The notes under the pieces are model-generated. The model worked only from the letters and a program-made list of their open reading frames with translations. It was not told where the DNA came from and did no database searches. 53,793 bases of DNA from an uncultured Lacinutrix sp. (lineage in GTDB: Bacteria; Bacteroidota; Bacteroidia; Flavobacteriales; Flavobacteriaceae): positions 1-53,793 of the forward strand of contig NZ_CANMRQ010000024.1 of assembly GCF_947500325.1 (NCBI RefSeq), written 5' to 3'. How positions within the stretch are numbered: position 1 is the stretch's first letter; every line of letters starts with the position of its first letter. Of this stretch, positions 1 to 7,048 are shown in pieces. The translations under genes and the position numbers were made by a program.

Positions 1-1
1 T

Positions 2-79
2 GCAATGTCTTTAGAGGTTAATCCATATAGAGGAACTTTAGAAGAAGACTTAGCACATTATAACAAAACATTTAGGTAG
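2..79 (+). pseudogene. 3' fragment of a gene, possibly a ParE-type toxin cut by mobile DNA
   Basis: An open frame enters from the left edge and ends at TAG 77-79, giving 25 residues that include NPYRGTLEEDL. The pattern 'NPYRGT-EEDL' resembles the middle of RelE/ParE-family toxins, which normally continue for about 40 more residues after a YR-type motif. Here the frame stops right where the string GGTAGTGTCCCAAACGGGTGC begins, whose core recurs next to the transposase at 241. My inference is that an insertion truncated the gene. The family guess rests on a short fragment and is weak; the open frame itself is certain. Confidence 0.35.
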
Positions 80-84
80 TGTCC

Positions 85-253
85 CAAACGGGTGCTTTTT
101 AAAACTGAGTGAAATTAAATACTGATTATCAGTATTTTAAATAAATGACAAGCCTCTTAATTGAGGCTTGTTTATGTTCATTGAAATAGTTAAAGTTTCT
201 TAGAAGTCGTCAAATAGGGATTCTTTATCTCTACGTGGGTCAAACGGGTGCTT
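85..253 (+). repeat. Two direct copies of CAAACGGGTGCTT
   Basis: The 13-mer CAAACGGGTGCTT occurs at 85-97 and again, identically, at 241-253, just 17 bases before the transposase start. The copies probably mark left ends of related IS1-type elements (one solo or nested end plus the end of the resident copy). No inverted match was found to the right of the transposase. Confidence 0.6.
148..171 (+). terminator. Stem-loop, likely terminator
   Basis: ACAAGCCTC (148-156), loop TTAATT, GAGGCTTGT (163-171): a perfect 9-bp stem followed by TTATG. It is preceded by the small palindrome ACTGATTATCAGT at 121-133. It lies between the truncated gene and the transposase and could end transcription from either side. 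Confidence 0.5.
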
Positions 254-269
254 GCTTATATTTACAGTC

Positions 270-926
270 ATGAATTGTAAAAAATGTAACTCATCAAACT
301 GTATAAAACGAGGAAAACGAAGAGGAAAACAAAGGTATTATTGTAAAACATGTTCTTTTAATTTTCAAGATTCGTACTCATATCTTGCTTATAGAAATAC
401 AACAAATGTTTTGATAACAAAACTTTTAAAAGAATGCTGTGGCGTTTTAAGTATTTCTAGAATTATAGGGATATCAAAAAATACAGTCTTAACCAGAATG
501 CTCAAAATAAGTAAGGCCATTAAAACACCATATTTCCAAAAGCTTGGATGTAATTTTGAAGTTGACGAGATGTTTGTAAAAATTGGAAATAAGGATGTTA
601 AGAATTATCTGACTTATGCAATCGAACAAAAGACTAAAAGTATTATTGGTTTTGTTTTAGGCAGTAGAAATACAGAAAACTTGAAGTTGGTAATAGATAA
701 AGTACTTTTGCTCCATCCAAGAAAAATTTATACTGATAGATTAAATATTTATCCTAGTTTAATACCTAAAGAAATTCACAAACGCTTTCAATATTGCACA
801 AATAGAATTGAAAGAATGAATTTAAATTTAAGAACTCATATTAAACGATTAAGTAGAAAAACCATTTGCTTTTCAAGAAACAAAATCTATCTTGAAGCAC
901 ATTTAAGAATCTACTTTTGGGGATAA
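270..926 (+). CDS. IS1-family transposase, single-ORF form
   Basis: Transposase of the IS1 type that cuts and joins element ends. The N-terminus has a zinc finger of two CxxC pairs (MNCKKCN near residue 1 and YYCKTC near 25), as in InsA. The C-terminal half is an InsB-like DDE domain: VDEMF near residue 100, YTDRLNIY near 155, then RIERMNLNLRTHIKRLSRKT, which is the IS1 signature. It is about 218 residues long, the length of a fused InsA-InsB protein, so it appears intact without the frameshift used by classical IS1. I chose ATG 270 because the protein then begins directly with the zinc finger; a TTG at 252 would add only six residues. Confidence 0.85.
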   Translation: MNCKKCNSSNCIKRGKRRGKQRYYCKTCSFNFQDSYSYLAYRNTTNVLITKLLKECCGVLSISRIIGISKNTVLTRMLKISKAIKTPYFQKLGCNFEVDEMFVKIGNKDVKNYLTYAIEQKTKSIIGFVLGSRNTENLKLVIDKVLLLHPRKIYTDRLNIYPSLIPKEIHKRFQYCTNRIERMNLNLRTHIKRLSRKTICFSRNKIYLEAHLRIYFWG

Positions 927-1085
927 GAAACTAAAAATAATATGTATTTAGATTATGAGTAAGGCTTTCATAAATTAAAATAACTTATTTATGTTCGTTG
1001 AGATAATAAAGCAGTAAGTTGTTTTTTATAATATTAACAAAGGTTCCCTAAAAACACATTATAGTTTGCAAATTGTTAACCCGCT

Positions 1086-1451
1086 TTATCTGTTTTTACA
1101 TATAGCATTAATTTTAAACACATTATCTAGCTCTAACTGTACTAATGTACCTTTTACTAAATCTTGAATACTTTTAAGTTCTATATAACTTACTGCAAAA
1201 CTTATTTGCGGATTTGGAGCTTCTTGCAATAACGACTTACACGATTCATTTTCTTTACAATCTTTACATAAAGATGGCTTAGAAAATACTTTTTCTATAT
1301 TTTTTGAAAAAACTAATAACTCATTAAAAGATAAAAACAATCCTGTATTTCTAAATACTAATTGAATCTTTTTATAATCTTCTATAGCACATCTTTTCCA
1401 TTGAAAAGCAATTCCAAAATCATTATAATAAATAGTATTTATATCGTCCAT
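1086..1451 (-). CDS. Small conserved protein with a Cys cluster, last gene of the haem operon
   Basis: 121 residues, cytoplasmic by appearance (no signal peptide or membrane segment). It contains CKDCKENESC around residues 78-87, a CxxC plus a third cysteine that could hold metal. The segment KIQLVFRNTGLFLSFNELLVF and the C-terminal half align loosely by eye with the upstream 115-residue protein, so the two are probably old paralogues. It starts 3 bases after that gene. I do not recognise a named function; the operon suggests a role tied to iron or haem handling. Confidence 0.7.
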   Translation of the reverse strand: MDDINTIYYNDFGIAFQWKRCAIEDYKKIQLVFRNTGLFLSFNELLVFSKNIEKVFSKPSLCKDCKENESCKSLLQEAPNPQISFAVSYIELKSIQDLVKGTLVQLELDNVFKINAICKNR

Positions 1452-1454
1452 AAT

Positions 1455-1802
1455 TTAATTTATTATTAATTTGTAATCAATATCTTGAAAATCTAAAAAC
1501 TCATCTTTTTTATTAGAACTAACAAGTGTTTTTAATTCATTTATTTCTTGTCTATTAAAGACTAAATACAAATTTTTTTGAAGTGATGGTATTGGTATCT
1601 TTCTTTGAATTTTAGGGCAAGCATATTTATGTTCCCAATACTCTAATTCAATATTAAATAAATAGCTTTTAAAGCTATTAAACTCTTTATTATTAAATTC
1701 AAAATAAAGGTTGTTATAAGTTAATTGATACATATTACATTGTTTACACATTGTAAGCTCTCCACTTTTTACTTTAGTAATTAGTTTTATATTATCGCAC
1801 AT
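1455..1802 (-). CDS. Small conserved protein (recalled DUF6686-like), haem operon
   Basis: 115 residues, no signal peptide. The motif MCKQCNMYQLTYNNLYFEF near residues 18-36 joins a CxxC pair to a short beta-rich stretch, which recalls the small Bacteroidota family I remember as DUF6686; this name is from memory. It begins 10 bases after the PepSY reductase and runs into the 121-residue relative, so it is co-transcribed with the haem genes. Function unknown; the CxxC and the location suggest iron, haem or redox work. Confidence 0.7.
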   Translation of the reverse strand: MCDNIKLITKVKSGELTMCKQCNMYQLTYNNLYFEFNNKEFNSFKSYLFNIELEYWEHKYACPKIQRKIPIPSLQKNLYLVFNRQEINELKTLVSSNKKDEFLDFQDIDYKLIIN

Positions 1803-1812
1803 AAATTATTTA

Positions 1813-4011
1813 TTAGTAACAGTCCATTTTAATTTGTTCGTTATTTTCGAATGTGCTTAACGGCTCGTTTAACTTTGATTTTGTAATATTCTCTATAATA
1901 TCTAGAACTACATTTTGCATGGCTATGGAACCACAAATCATTATTACACCTTTATTTACAAGTACATTTATTATTAAATCTGTGTATTCTAACAATAGAT
2001 CTTGAACGTATATTTTCTCTTCTTTTTCTTGAGAATATGCAATATGAAAGCTTGACAATGTTTTTTTATTAAATGCTTCGTCTATTAATGCAGAATACAT
2101 TTCTAACGACTCTCTTGTTCTTCCGCCCCAAAACAAATGTGTTTTTACTTTTTTAGGGTTTTCATTTATCATTCCTAAAAAAGGAGCAATGCCAGTACCA
2201 TTAGCAATCATTAATACTTGACTTGAATATTTTGGAAAATGAAAATCATGATTTCTTTTTATTGCTGCTTTAACCATGTCTTTATTTTTTAATTGATTAA
2301 AATAATTTGAGCATATACCAAACTCATGTTTTTTTATGCTTAATAAAATATCTTTATCTATTTTACCTATAGAATATAGACGTTCTACTGCTTCGTTTTT
2401 TGGGTATATAGATAGTAAATCTCCTGATTCGAATGTTGTTTTTTCATTGGGTTTAAGCCTAATTAAAAACGAATGATCTTTATTAATCTTTGTTTTACTA
2501 ACTACTGTAAAAGGTTTTTCTTTTTTATGTTTTGTTTTTAACTCAAGTGCTTTAATGTTTATATTTAATCCTGTACTTTCACTCCATTGACGAGACCAAT
2601 TTTTAAAAGCATTAAACGACTGATTGTTTATCTTGTATAGTGCCATATTAGGAATGAATTTAGGGTGCAATTGTAACATTGCATCTACCACTATAGCATA
2701 CTTACAAAAATCTGGATACATTAAAGATCCAAAACCAACAACTGAGTATGTAATTGGTTTATCTTGATGTATCTCTTGAAATAATTTTTCGAATTTTTTT
2801 GCATTAACTGGTGCTTCTCCTTCACCATAAGTAGACGTAAAAACAATAAAATTTGTTGCGTTTTTATAAGTAGTATATTTATTTAAATCTGATATAAATA
2901 CAGCTTTTCCTTCTGCTATTAATGCATTATAAAATAGCGATGCGAAACTAAAAGTGCTACCAGTTTCTGAGCCAACAAGGATAATATATTGCGCTTTATC
3001 TTTACTAAATTTATTTTTTAATACTATGTTTTTCTCTTTTCGTTTTATAGTCATTGAAAATCCAGAATACATAAAAAATATTATCGAAAAACAGACCAAT
3101 AACAAAACAATTGCCCATATTATGGTACCTTGCCCGGTATGTAAAAATAAACTCCAAGCAGAAATTAAAGAAATTAAAGGATAGTCTTGTCTACTTATTA
3201 CTGCTCCAGTATATTGATTAACCAATAGTTCTTGAGTCTTAAGTTTTACAGTAAAATAGTCCTCTATATCTTTAGAAAAAGGAAATTCTACCTTCTTTAT
3301 AGTTTCTAAATTAATCGTTTTAAATGTTTGAAAATCTTTTGCAGCTAATTTTGAAATTGAAGGTTCTTGTTCTTCAATTTTATGAGATATTTCATTTTTT
3401 GGTAATAATGAAAATTTTTCTAGAGATAAAAAGACGCCTGTTAACGTAATTATTATAATAGGTATAATTGCATACCTCCCAATTATTATATGCCAATACT
3501 GTTTAAAATTTTCTTTAACAATGCTTGAAAAAAAATGTTTTATTCCACCTTGTCTTTTTACTATTAATAAAATACCTGTAACAACTATTAAGAATAATAA
3601 AAAGGATACAAAACCTATAATAAAACGTCCTGTTGACTTTAAAAATAATGATCTATGTAGATTAGTCGCAAATTTAAAAATGGGCGCTTTTTTAATTAAA
3701 CCACCAATCTTTTTTCCATTAAATGGATTAACATAAAAGGTTTCATTATTACCTTCATTTGTAAGAACATCTGTTATTACAAAATTATTCTCATCTATTT
3801 CAATTGTAATTATTTCTTTATGCTCTTTTCCTAAATTTTCAATAACCTTAGCAAGCGATAGTGTATTTGCATCTTTTACAGCATAAGGTTTTAGCTGATT
3901 TGAGATAGGCTCAAATGCTAAAATAATACCCGATAAAGCAGCTATTAATATAAAAATAGAAGAAGATACAGCTAACACTAAATGACTGTATCTCCAAATT
4001 GAAATGGTCAT
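1813..4011 (-). CDS. PepSY membrane protein fused to flavodoxin/FAD/NADPH reductase
   Basis: A 732-residue inner-membrane electron-transfer protein. Membrane segments lie near residues 11-33, 128-151, 176-198 and 297-317 (PepSY-TM type, with LHRSLFL at 118-124). The cytoplasmic half resembles the flavoprotein of sulfite reductase: an FMN-binding flavodoxin domain (SETGST 348-353, TYGEGE 394-399), an FAD domain (RLYS 544-547) and an NAD(P)H domain (GTGIAPFLG 605-613, CGSIAM 693-698). Proteins of this build usually sit with TonB receptors and are thought to pass electrons from NADPH across the membrane to ferric iron or haem. Fourth gene of the leftward operon. All cofactor motifs are present. 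Confidence 0.9.
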   Translation of the reverse strand: MTISIWRYSHLVLAVSSSIFILIAALSGIILAFEPISNQLKPYAVKDANTLSLAKVIENLGKEHKEIITIEIDENNFVITDVLTNEGNNETFYVNPFNGKKIGGLIKKAPIFKFATNLHRSLFLKSTGRFIIGFVSFLLFLIVVTGILLIVKRQGGIKHFFSSIVKENFKQYWHIIIGRYAIIPIIIITLTGVFLSLEKFSLLPKNEISHKIEEQEPSISKLAAKDFQTFKTINLETIKKVEFPFSKDIEDYFTVKLKTQELLVNQYTGAVISRQDYPLISLISAWSLFLHTGQGTIIWAIVLLLVCFSIIFFMYSGFSMTIKRKEKNIVLKNKFSKDKAQYIILVGSETGSTFSFASLFYNALIAEGKAVFISDLNKYTTYKNATNFIVFTSTYGEGEAPVNAKKFEKLFQEIHQDKPITYSVVGFGSLMYPDFCKYAIVVDAMLQLHPKFIPNMALYKINNQSFNAFKNWSRQWSESTGLNINIKALELKTKHKKEKPFTVVSKTKINKDHSFLIRLKPNEKTTFESGDLLSIYPKNEAVERLYSIGKIDKDILLSIKKHEFGICSNYFNQLKNKDMVKAAIKRNHDFHFPKYSSQVLMIANGTGIAPFLGMINENPKKVKTHLFWGGRTRESLEMYSALIDEAFNKKTLSSFHIAYSQEKEEKIYVQDLLLEYTDLIINVLVNKGVIMICGSIAMQNVVLDIIENITKSKLNEPLSTFENNEQIKMDCY

Positions 4012-4025
4012 ATTAAACTTAATTG

Positions 4026-4523
4026 TTATTGCTGCGGCATCATACGTACATAACGTATAAACCCTATACCTTCAGTTTTTGTCTTTACAGATGTTGATGT
4101 CAATTCAAATTCAACATCATTTTTATAATAGTCTTGATCTTCTACTGCTGTTTCAAACCTTATTTTATAACCTGTATCTATTTTATCGTTTTCTATTTCA
4201 ATAATACTTATTAAACGTTCGCCACCACTAATAGTTGCTCCAGTGATAGCATCTATGTTTGTTCGTTTTTTACCTTGAAATTTCCACCATTCGGTAATAT
4301 CAAAATACCACTCATCATCATCTCCTTGCACATATAGCGTCTCTTCATAGTCTCCTTCTGGATTAATTAATGATATCGCTATGTAGGCACCTTCGCCTGT
4401 ATAATTTATCATTTGAATCATACATTTATAAGTGATTTTTTTAGGTTGATTTTTAAAACTTAACAACATAAAAATCATCAACATAAAAAATGTTGCTATT
4501 CTAAAAGGTTGTGTCCTTTTCAT
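4026..4523 (-). CDS. DUF2271 periplasmic protein
   Basis: 165 residues with an N-terminal hydrophobic export or anchor segment (about residues 10-24). The body matches the DUF2271 pattern: an acidic DDDEWYFDITEWWKF stretch near residues 86-100, followed by IDAITGATISGGE near 109-121. DUF2271 proteins are small periplasmic proteins often found next to PepSY reductases, and a flavin- or substrate-related partner role is plausible but unproven. It lies 14 bases before the reductase and 6 after the ankyrin gene, within one operon. Confidence 0.8.
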   Translation of the reverse strand: MKRTQPFRIATFFMLMIFMLLSFKNQPKKITYKCMIQMINYTGEGAYIAISLINPEGDYEETLYVQGDDDEWYFDITEWWKFQGKKRTNIDAITGATISGGERLISIIEIENDKIDTGYKIRFETAVEDQDYYKNDVEFELTSTSVKTKTEGIGFIRYVRMMPQQ

Positions 4524-4529
4524 TTCTTT

Positions 4530-6029
4530 TTATTTTAAAAAGTTAATATCTATATTTTGTTGTTTAAGTAATTCGTTCTCTTTTGCTAAATCGTAAACAG
4601 TTTCATTAAAATTTGTTTTTGCTGTTTTATCTGCTCCAATAGAAATTAAATATTTAATAATAACATCATCTTTGGCTTTCATGACGGCCTTATGTAAAGG
4701 TGATATCTTATCATCATTTTTTATGTTCACATCTATTCCCATTTCATGAACACGTTTTAATAATTCTAGATTATTCTTATCTAATGCTACATGATATAAG
4801 GTATTTCCTTTAGTTTGAATCGCTTTTGGATTTAAACCTTTGCTTTTTAACAACTCTAATTTCTTATTAAATTCTTCAATTTTATCGCTGTTAAAATGCT
4901 TTAAAATGTAATACATAAGGGTATTGCCTTCTTTATCTTTTACAGTAATATCTGCTCCTTTTTTTATTAAAAATTTAGCAACAGCAATAGTATTTCTAGA
5001 GATGGCATTTGTTAATGCAGATTTGCCTTCTTTATTTTTTGTATTTATATCTTCTATATGCTTTTCAAGGTGCTTAACAATCTCAATATCATTATTATAT
5101 GCTGCATTTAAAAAAGCTGTATTACCATCTTCATTGGTTTGATTTACGTTAACTCCTTTAGAAATAAAATAATCGAAAACATTAATATCTTTACTTTTAT
5201 ATGCTAAAGCATGCAATGGCGTAACTCCATTATTTGTTGTTACGTTAGGATTAATACCCAAAGATTCTAAATATTTAAAAGTCTCTATAGCGTTTACATT
5301 TCTTCGAGTGCCTTGACTAGCAAAAATCATAGCATTTCCGCCGTCTTTATTTGGTGAGTTAAATAATACTTTCATATGTATTAAACGTTTCATGATTTCT
5401 ATATTTCCATTTTTTGCGGTATAATTAAAAATACCATTGCCTTTATTATCTACACTATTAATATCTAATCCCTGGGTAAGAAAATAATCCAGTAGTTTAA
5501 TATCCTTAATAAAAGGTGCCACTAATAAAAGCGCATTAGCACCATCATGATTTTTTTCTTCTTTAATATTAGATCCATTTGCTATACAGAAATCATATAT
5601 TTTAGTGTTAGATTGCCCTGTAACAGCGGCGAAATTTAACATAGAATAACCATGGCTATCTACAACATCTGTTTTAGCACCTTTTCTTACTAAATAGTCC
5701 ATTATTTCTAGGTTACCTCTATACGCTGCCCAAAAAATATATGTACGCCCATCATGTGTTAGTTTATTAACGTCGTTACCTTTTTTGTTTAATAAAAATT
5801 TTATCGTTTCGTTATCTACTTTTTCTATTAATGCCAATGAAGTAGCATCGAATGCAGATGCATTTAATTCTGAAGGATTATTACCTTCCTTAATTTTCAA
5901 TTTTATGTCTTGAACACTAGGATTCGTTTTCCAATATGCTCTATCTAAAAAAATGTTTGGTTCTTGTGCATACACAGTTATTGAAATAAAAGCACATAGC
6001 AACCCTATTATTTGCCTTGAAATAGTCAT
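4530..6029 (-). CDS. Exported ankyrin-repeat protein
   Basis: 499 residues with a signal peptide ending at about residue 21 (VYAQ). The rest is almost wholly ankyrin repeats, roughly a dozen, recognisable from units such as DGRTYIFWAAYRGNLEIMDY, GVTPLHALAYKS and ISPLHKAVMKA. Ankyrin repeats bind other proteins; with export this implies a periplasmic scaffold. Starting 4 bases after the DUF6607-like gene, it probably supports the haem uptake or reduction proteins encoded with it. The specific partner cannot be read from the sequence. Confidence 0.85.
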   Translation of the reverse strand: MTISRQIIGLLCAFISITVYAQEPNIFLDRAYWKTNPSVQDIKLKIKEGNNPSELNASAFDATSLALIEKVDNETIKFLLNKKGNDVNKLTHDGRTYIFWAAYRGNLEIMDYLVRKGAKTDVVDSHGYSMLNFAAVTGQSNTKIYDFCIANGSNIKEEKNHDGANALLLVAPFIKDIKLLDYFLTQGLDINSVDNKGNGIFNYTAKNGNIEIMKRLIHMKVLFNSPNKDGGNAMIFASQGTRRNVNAIETFKYLESLGINPNVTTNNGVTPLHALAYKSKDINVFDYFISKGVNVNQTNEDGNTAFLNAAYNNDIEIVKHLEKHIEDINTKNKEGKSALTNAISRNTIAVAKFLIKKGADITVKDKEGNTLMYYILKHFNSDKIEEFNKKLELLKSKGLNPKAIQTKGNTLYHVALDKNNLELLKRVHEMGIDVNIKNDDKISPLHKAVMKAKDDVIIKYLISIGADKTAKTNFNETVYDLAKENELLKQQNIDINFLK

Positions 6030-6033
6030 TGTT

Positions 6034-6936
6034 TTATTTTTTTACAAAAGATTCAATCGTATTATTTATCTCTTCAGCGTTAACCATTTCATCAGAAAAT
6101 AAATACTTATATAACAACTTATTATCTACTTTAGATTCTAATGCTAAATCTAAATTTCTATTATAAATAGCTTCCCATTTGTTACGTACCAATTGCCATT
6201 TACTATTATGCTCTTCCCACCAATCTATAGCAGCTTGACATCTACTATCTTCAACTTTCTTATAAGTATTATAACCTTTTTCTTTAGCTATAACTATGTC
6301 CTTTTTCCCCGCTTCTCGAATTACTTTATCATTGTTTTGATCGTGAATCCAACCATCTTTAGTAATCTCATGCCTGTTACCTCTAACGGTAATATTATAA
6401 TCGCTTCTCTTAGTGTATTCTCGTCTTGGTAAAGGAGCATCGGTAGTATTTTCCCAGTAACTTTTACCATCTACATGTACCCAAGTACCAGAACCTTCGT
6501 AACGCGGGCTATCGTCTACCTGATACACTTTCTGTGTCCATTGTCCTTTTACCTCTTTTTTAGATTTACTTTCATAATTCCAAGTATTATCACCATTGTA
6601 CATATAGAAATCTGTATTTTGATATAACCAGTCTTGCCTCCAATGTTTCACTATGTATGGTTTTGATGGTTTTCCTACTTGTAATAAATGTTGAATCGAC
6701 ACTTTATTTTTACCATCTTCTACTAATTGTGCCCATTCTAATCCTTTATCTGTTTTTGCCTTAGATGGTTTGTATAACGAGTCTTTTGTATAACTAAAAG
6801 TTTCAACAAAATTGAAAGTAACTTCATAGCAGCCACACATTTTTTTTATGGCATTAGCATCACGTTTTTTTTTGTTTTGGGCATTTACAGAATAGACTAT
6901 TAAAAAAGTAAATAAAGAATAAAATATAGTTTTCAT
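6034..6936 (-). CDS. Exported DUF6607-like protein, first gene of haem operon
   Basis: 300 residues with a signal peptide ending near residue 19 (SVNAQ). The start of the mature protein has MCGCYEVTFNFVETF, and the body is rich in Trp and Tyr with a repeated W-x-x-x pattern (KHWRQDWLYQNTDFY, SKWQLVRNKWEAIYN). I recall this as the DUF6607 family, found with TonB receptors in Bacteroidota; the name is from memory. It has a TAnnTTTG promoter box at 6975-6968 and shares its control region with the divergent receptor. Likely role in haem or iron acquisition at the cell envelope. Confidence 0.75.
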   Translation of the reverse strand: MKTIFYSLFTFLIVYSVNAQNKKKRDANAIKKMCGCYEVTFNFVETFSYTKDSLYKPSKAKTDKGLEWAQLVEDGKNKVSIQHLLQVGKPSKPYIVKHWRQDWLYQNTDFYMYNGDNTWNYESKSKKEVKGQWTQKVYQVDDSPRYEGSGTWVHVDGKSYWENTTDAPLPRREYTKRSDYNITVRGNRHEITKDGWIHDQNNDKVIREAGKKDIVIAKEKGYNTYKKVEDSRCQAAIDWWEEHNSKWQLVRNKWEAIYNRNLDLALESKVDNKLLYKYLFSDEMVNAEEINNTIESFVKK

Positions 6937-6967
6937 TGTGTGATTGTTTTTGATTTTAAGTTCGACA

Positions 6968-6975
6968 CAAAATTA
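6968..6975 (-). promoter_or_regulatory. -7 box of the leftward haem operon
   Basis: Read on the minus strand this is TAATTTTG, a perfect fit to the Bacteroidota -7 consensus TAnnTTTG. It is about 32 bases upstream of the start codon at 6936. A -33 element is not clear. Confidence 0.5.
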
Positions 6976-6996
6976 GTTATTTTTATTTAATCTAAA

Positions 6997-7040
6997 TAAG
7001 AATAATTTATATATTTGCGCTTTATTAAGAATCATTCTAA
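6997..7040. promoter_or_regulatory. Two Fur-like 7-1-7 operators between divergent promoters
   Basis: TAAGAAT-C-ATTCTAA at 7026-7040 is a 7-1-7 palindrome with six of seven pairs, like the Fur-box unit TGATAAT-n-ATTATCA. A second site, TAAGAAT-A-ATTTATA (five of seven pairs), lies at 6997-7011, 29 bases away on the same helical phase within error. They overlap and follow the rightward -7 box and stand upstream of the leftward one, so one metal-loaded repressor could shut both operons. The Fur-family gene at 9897 is the natural candidate. Confidence 0.5.
7010..7017 (+). promoter_or_regulatory. -7 box of the TonB receptor gene
   Basis: TATATTTG fits the Bacteroidota -7 consensus TAnnTTTG and lies 32 bases before the receptor start codon. 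The Fur-like palindrome at 7026-7040 covers the expected transcription start. Confidence 0.5.
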
Positions 7041-7048
7041 ACAATAAT

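Larger units (their letters stand above)
75..930 (+). mobile_element. IS1-type insertion sequence, boundaries uncertain
   Basis: One intact IS1-like transposase gene preceded by repeated terminal-like sequence. The left limit could be 75 (if the end is GGTAGTGTCCCAAAC) or about 238 (GGTCAAACGGGTGC). No matching inverted repeat or target duplication is visible to the right up to 1085, so the right end is either diverged or lost. The interval is therefore approximate. Confidence 0.4.
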
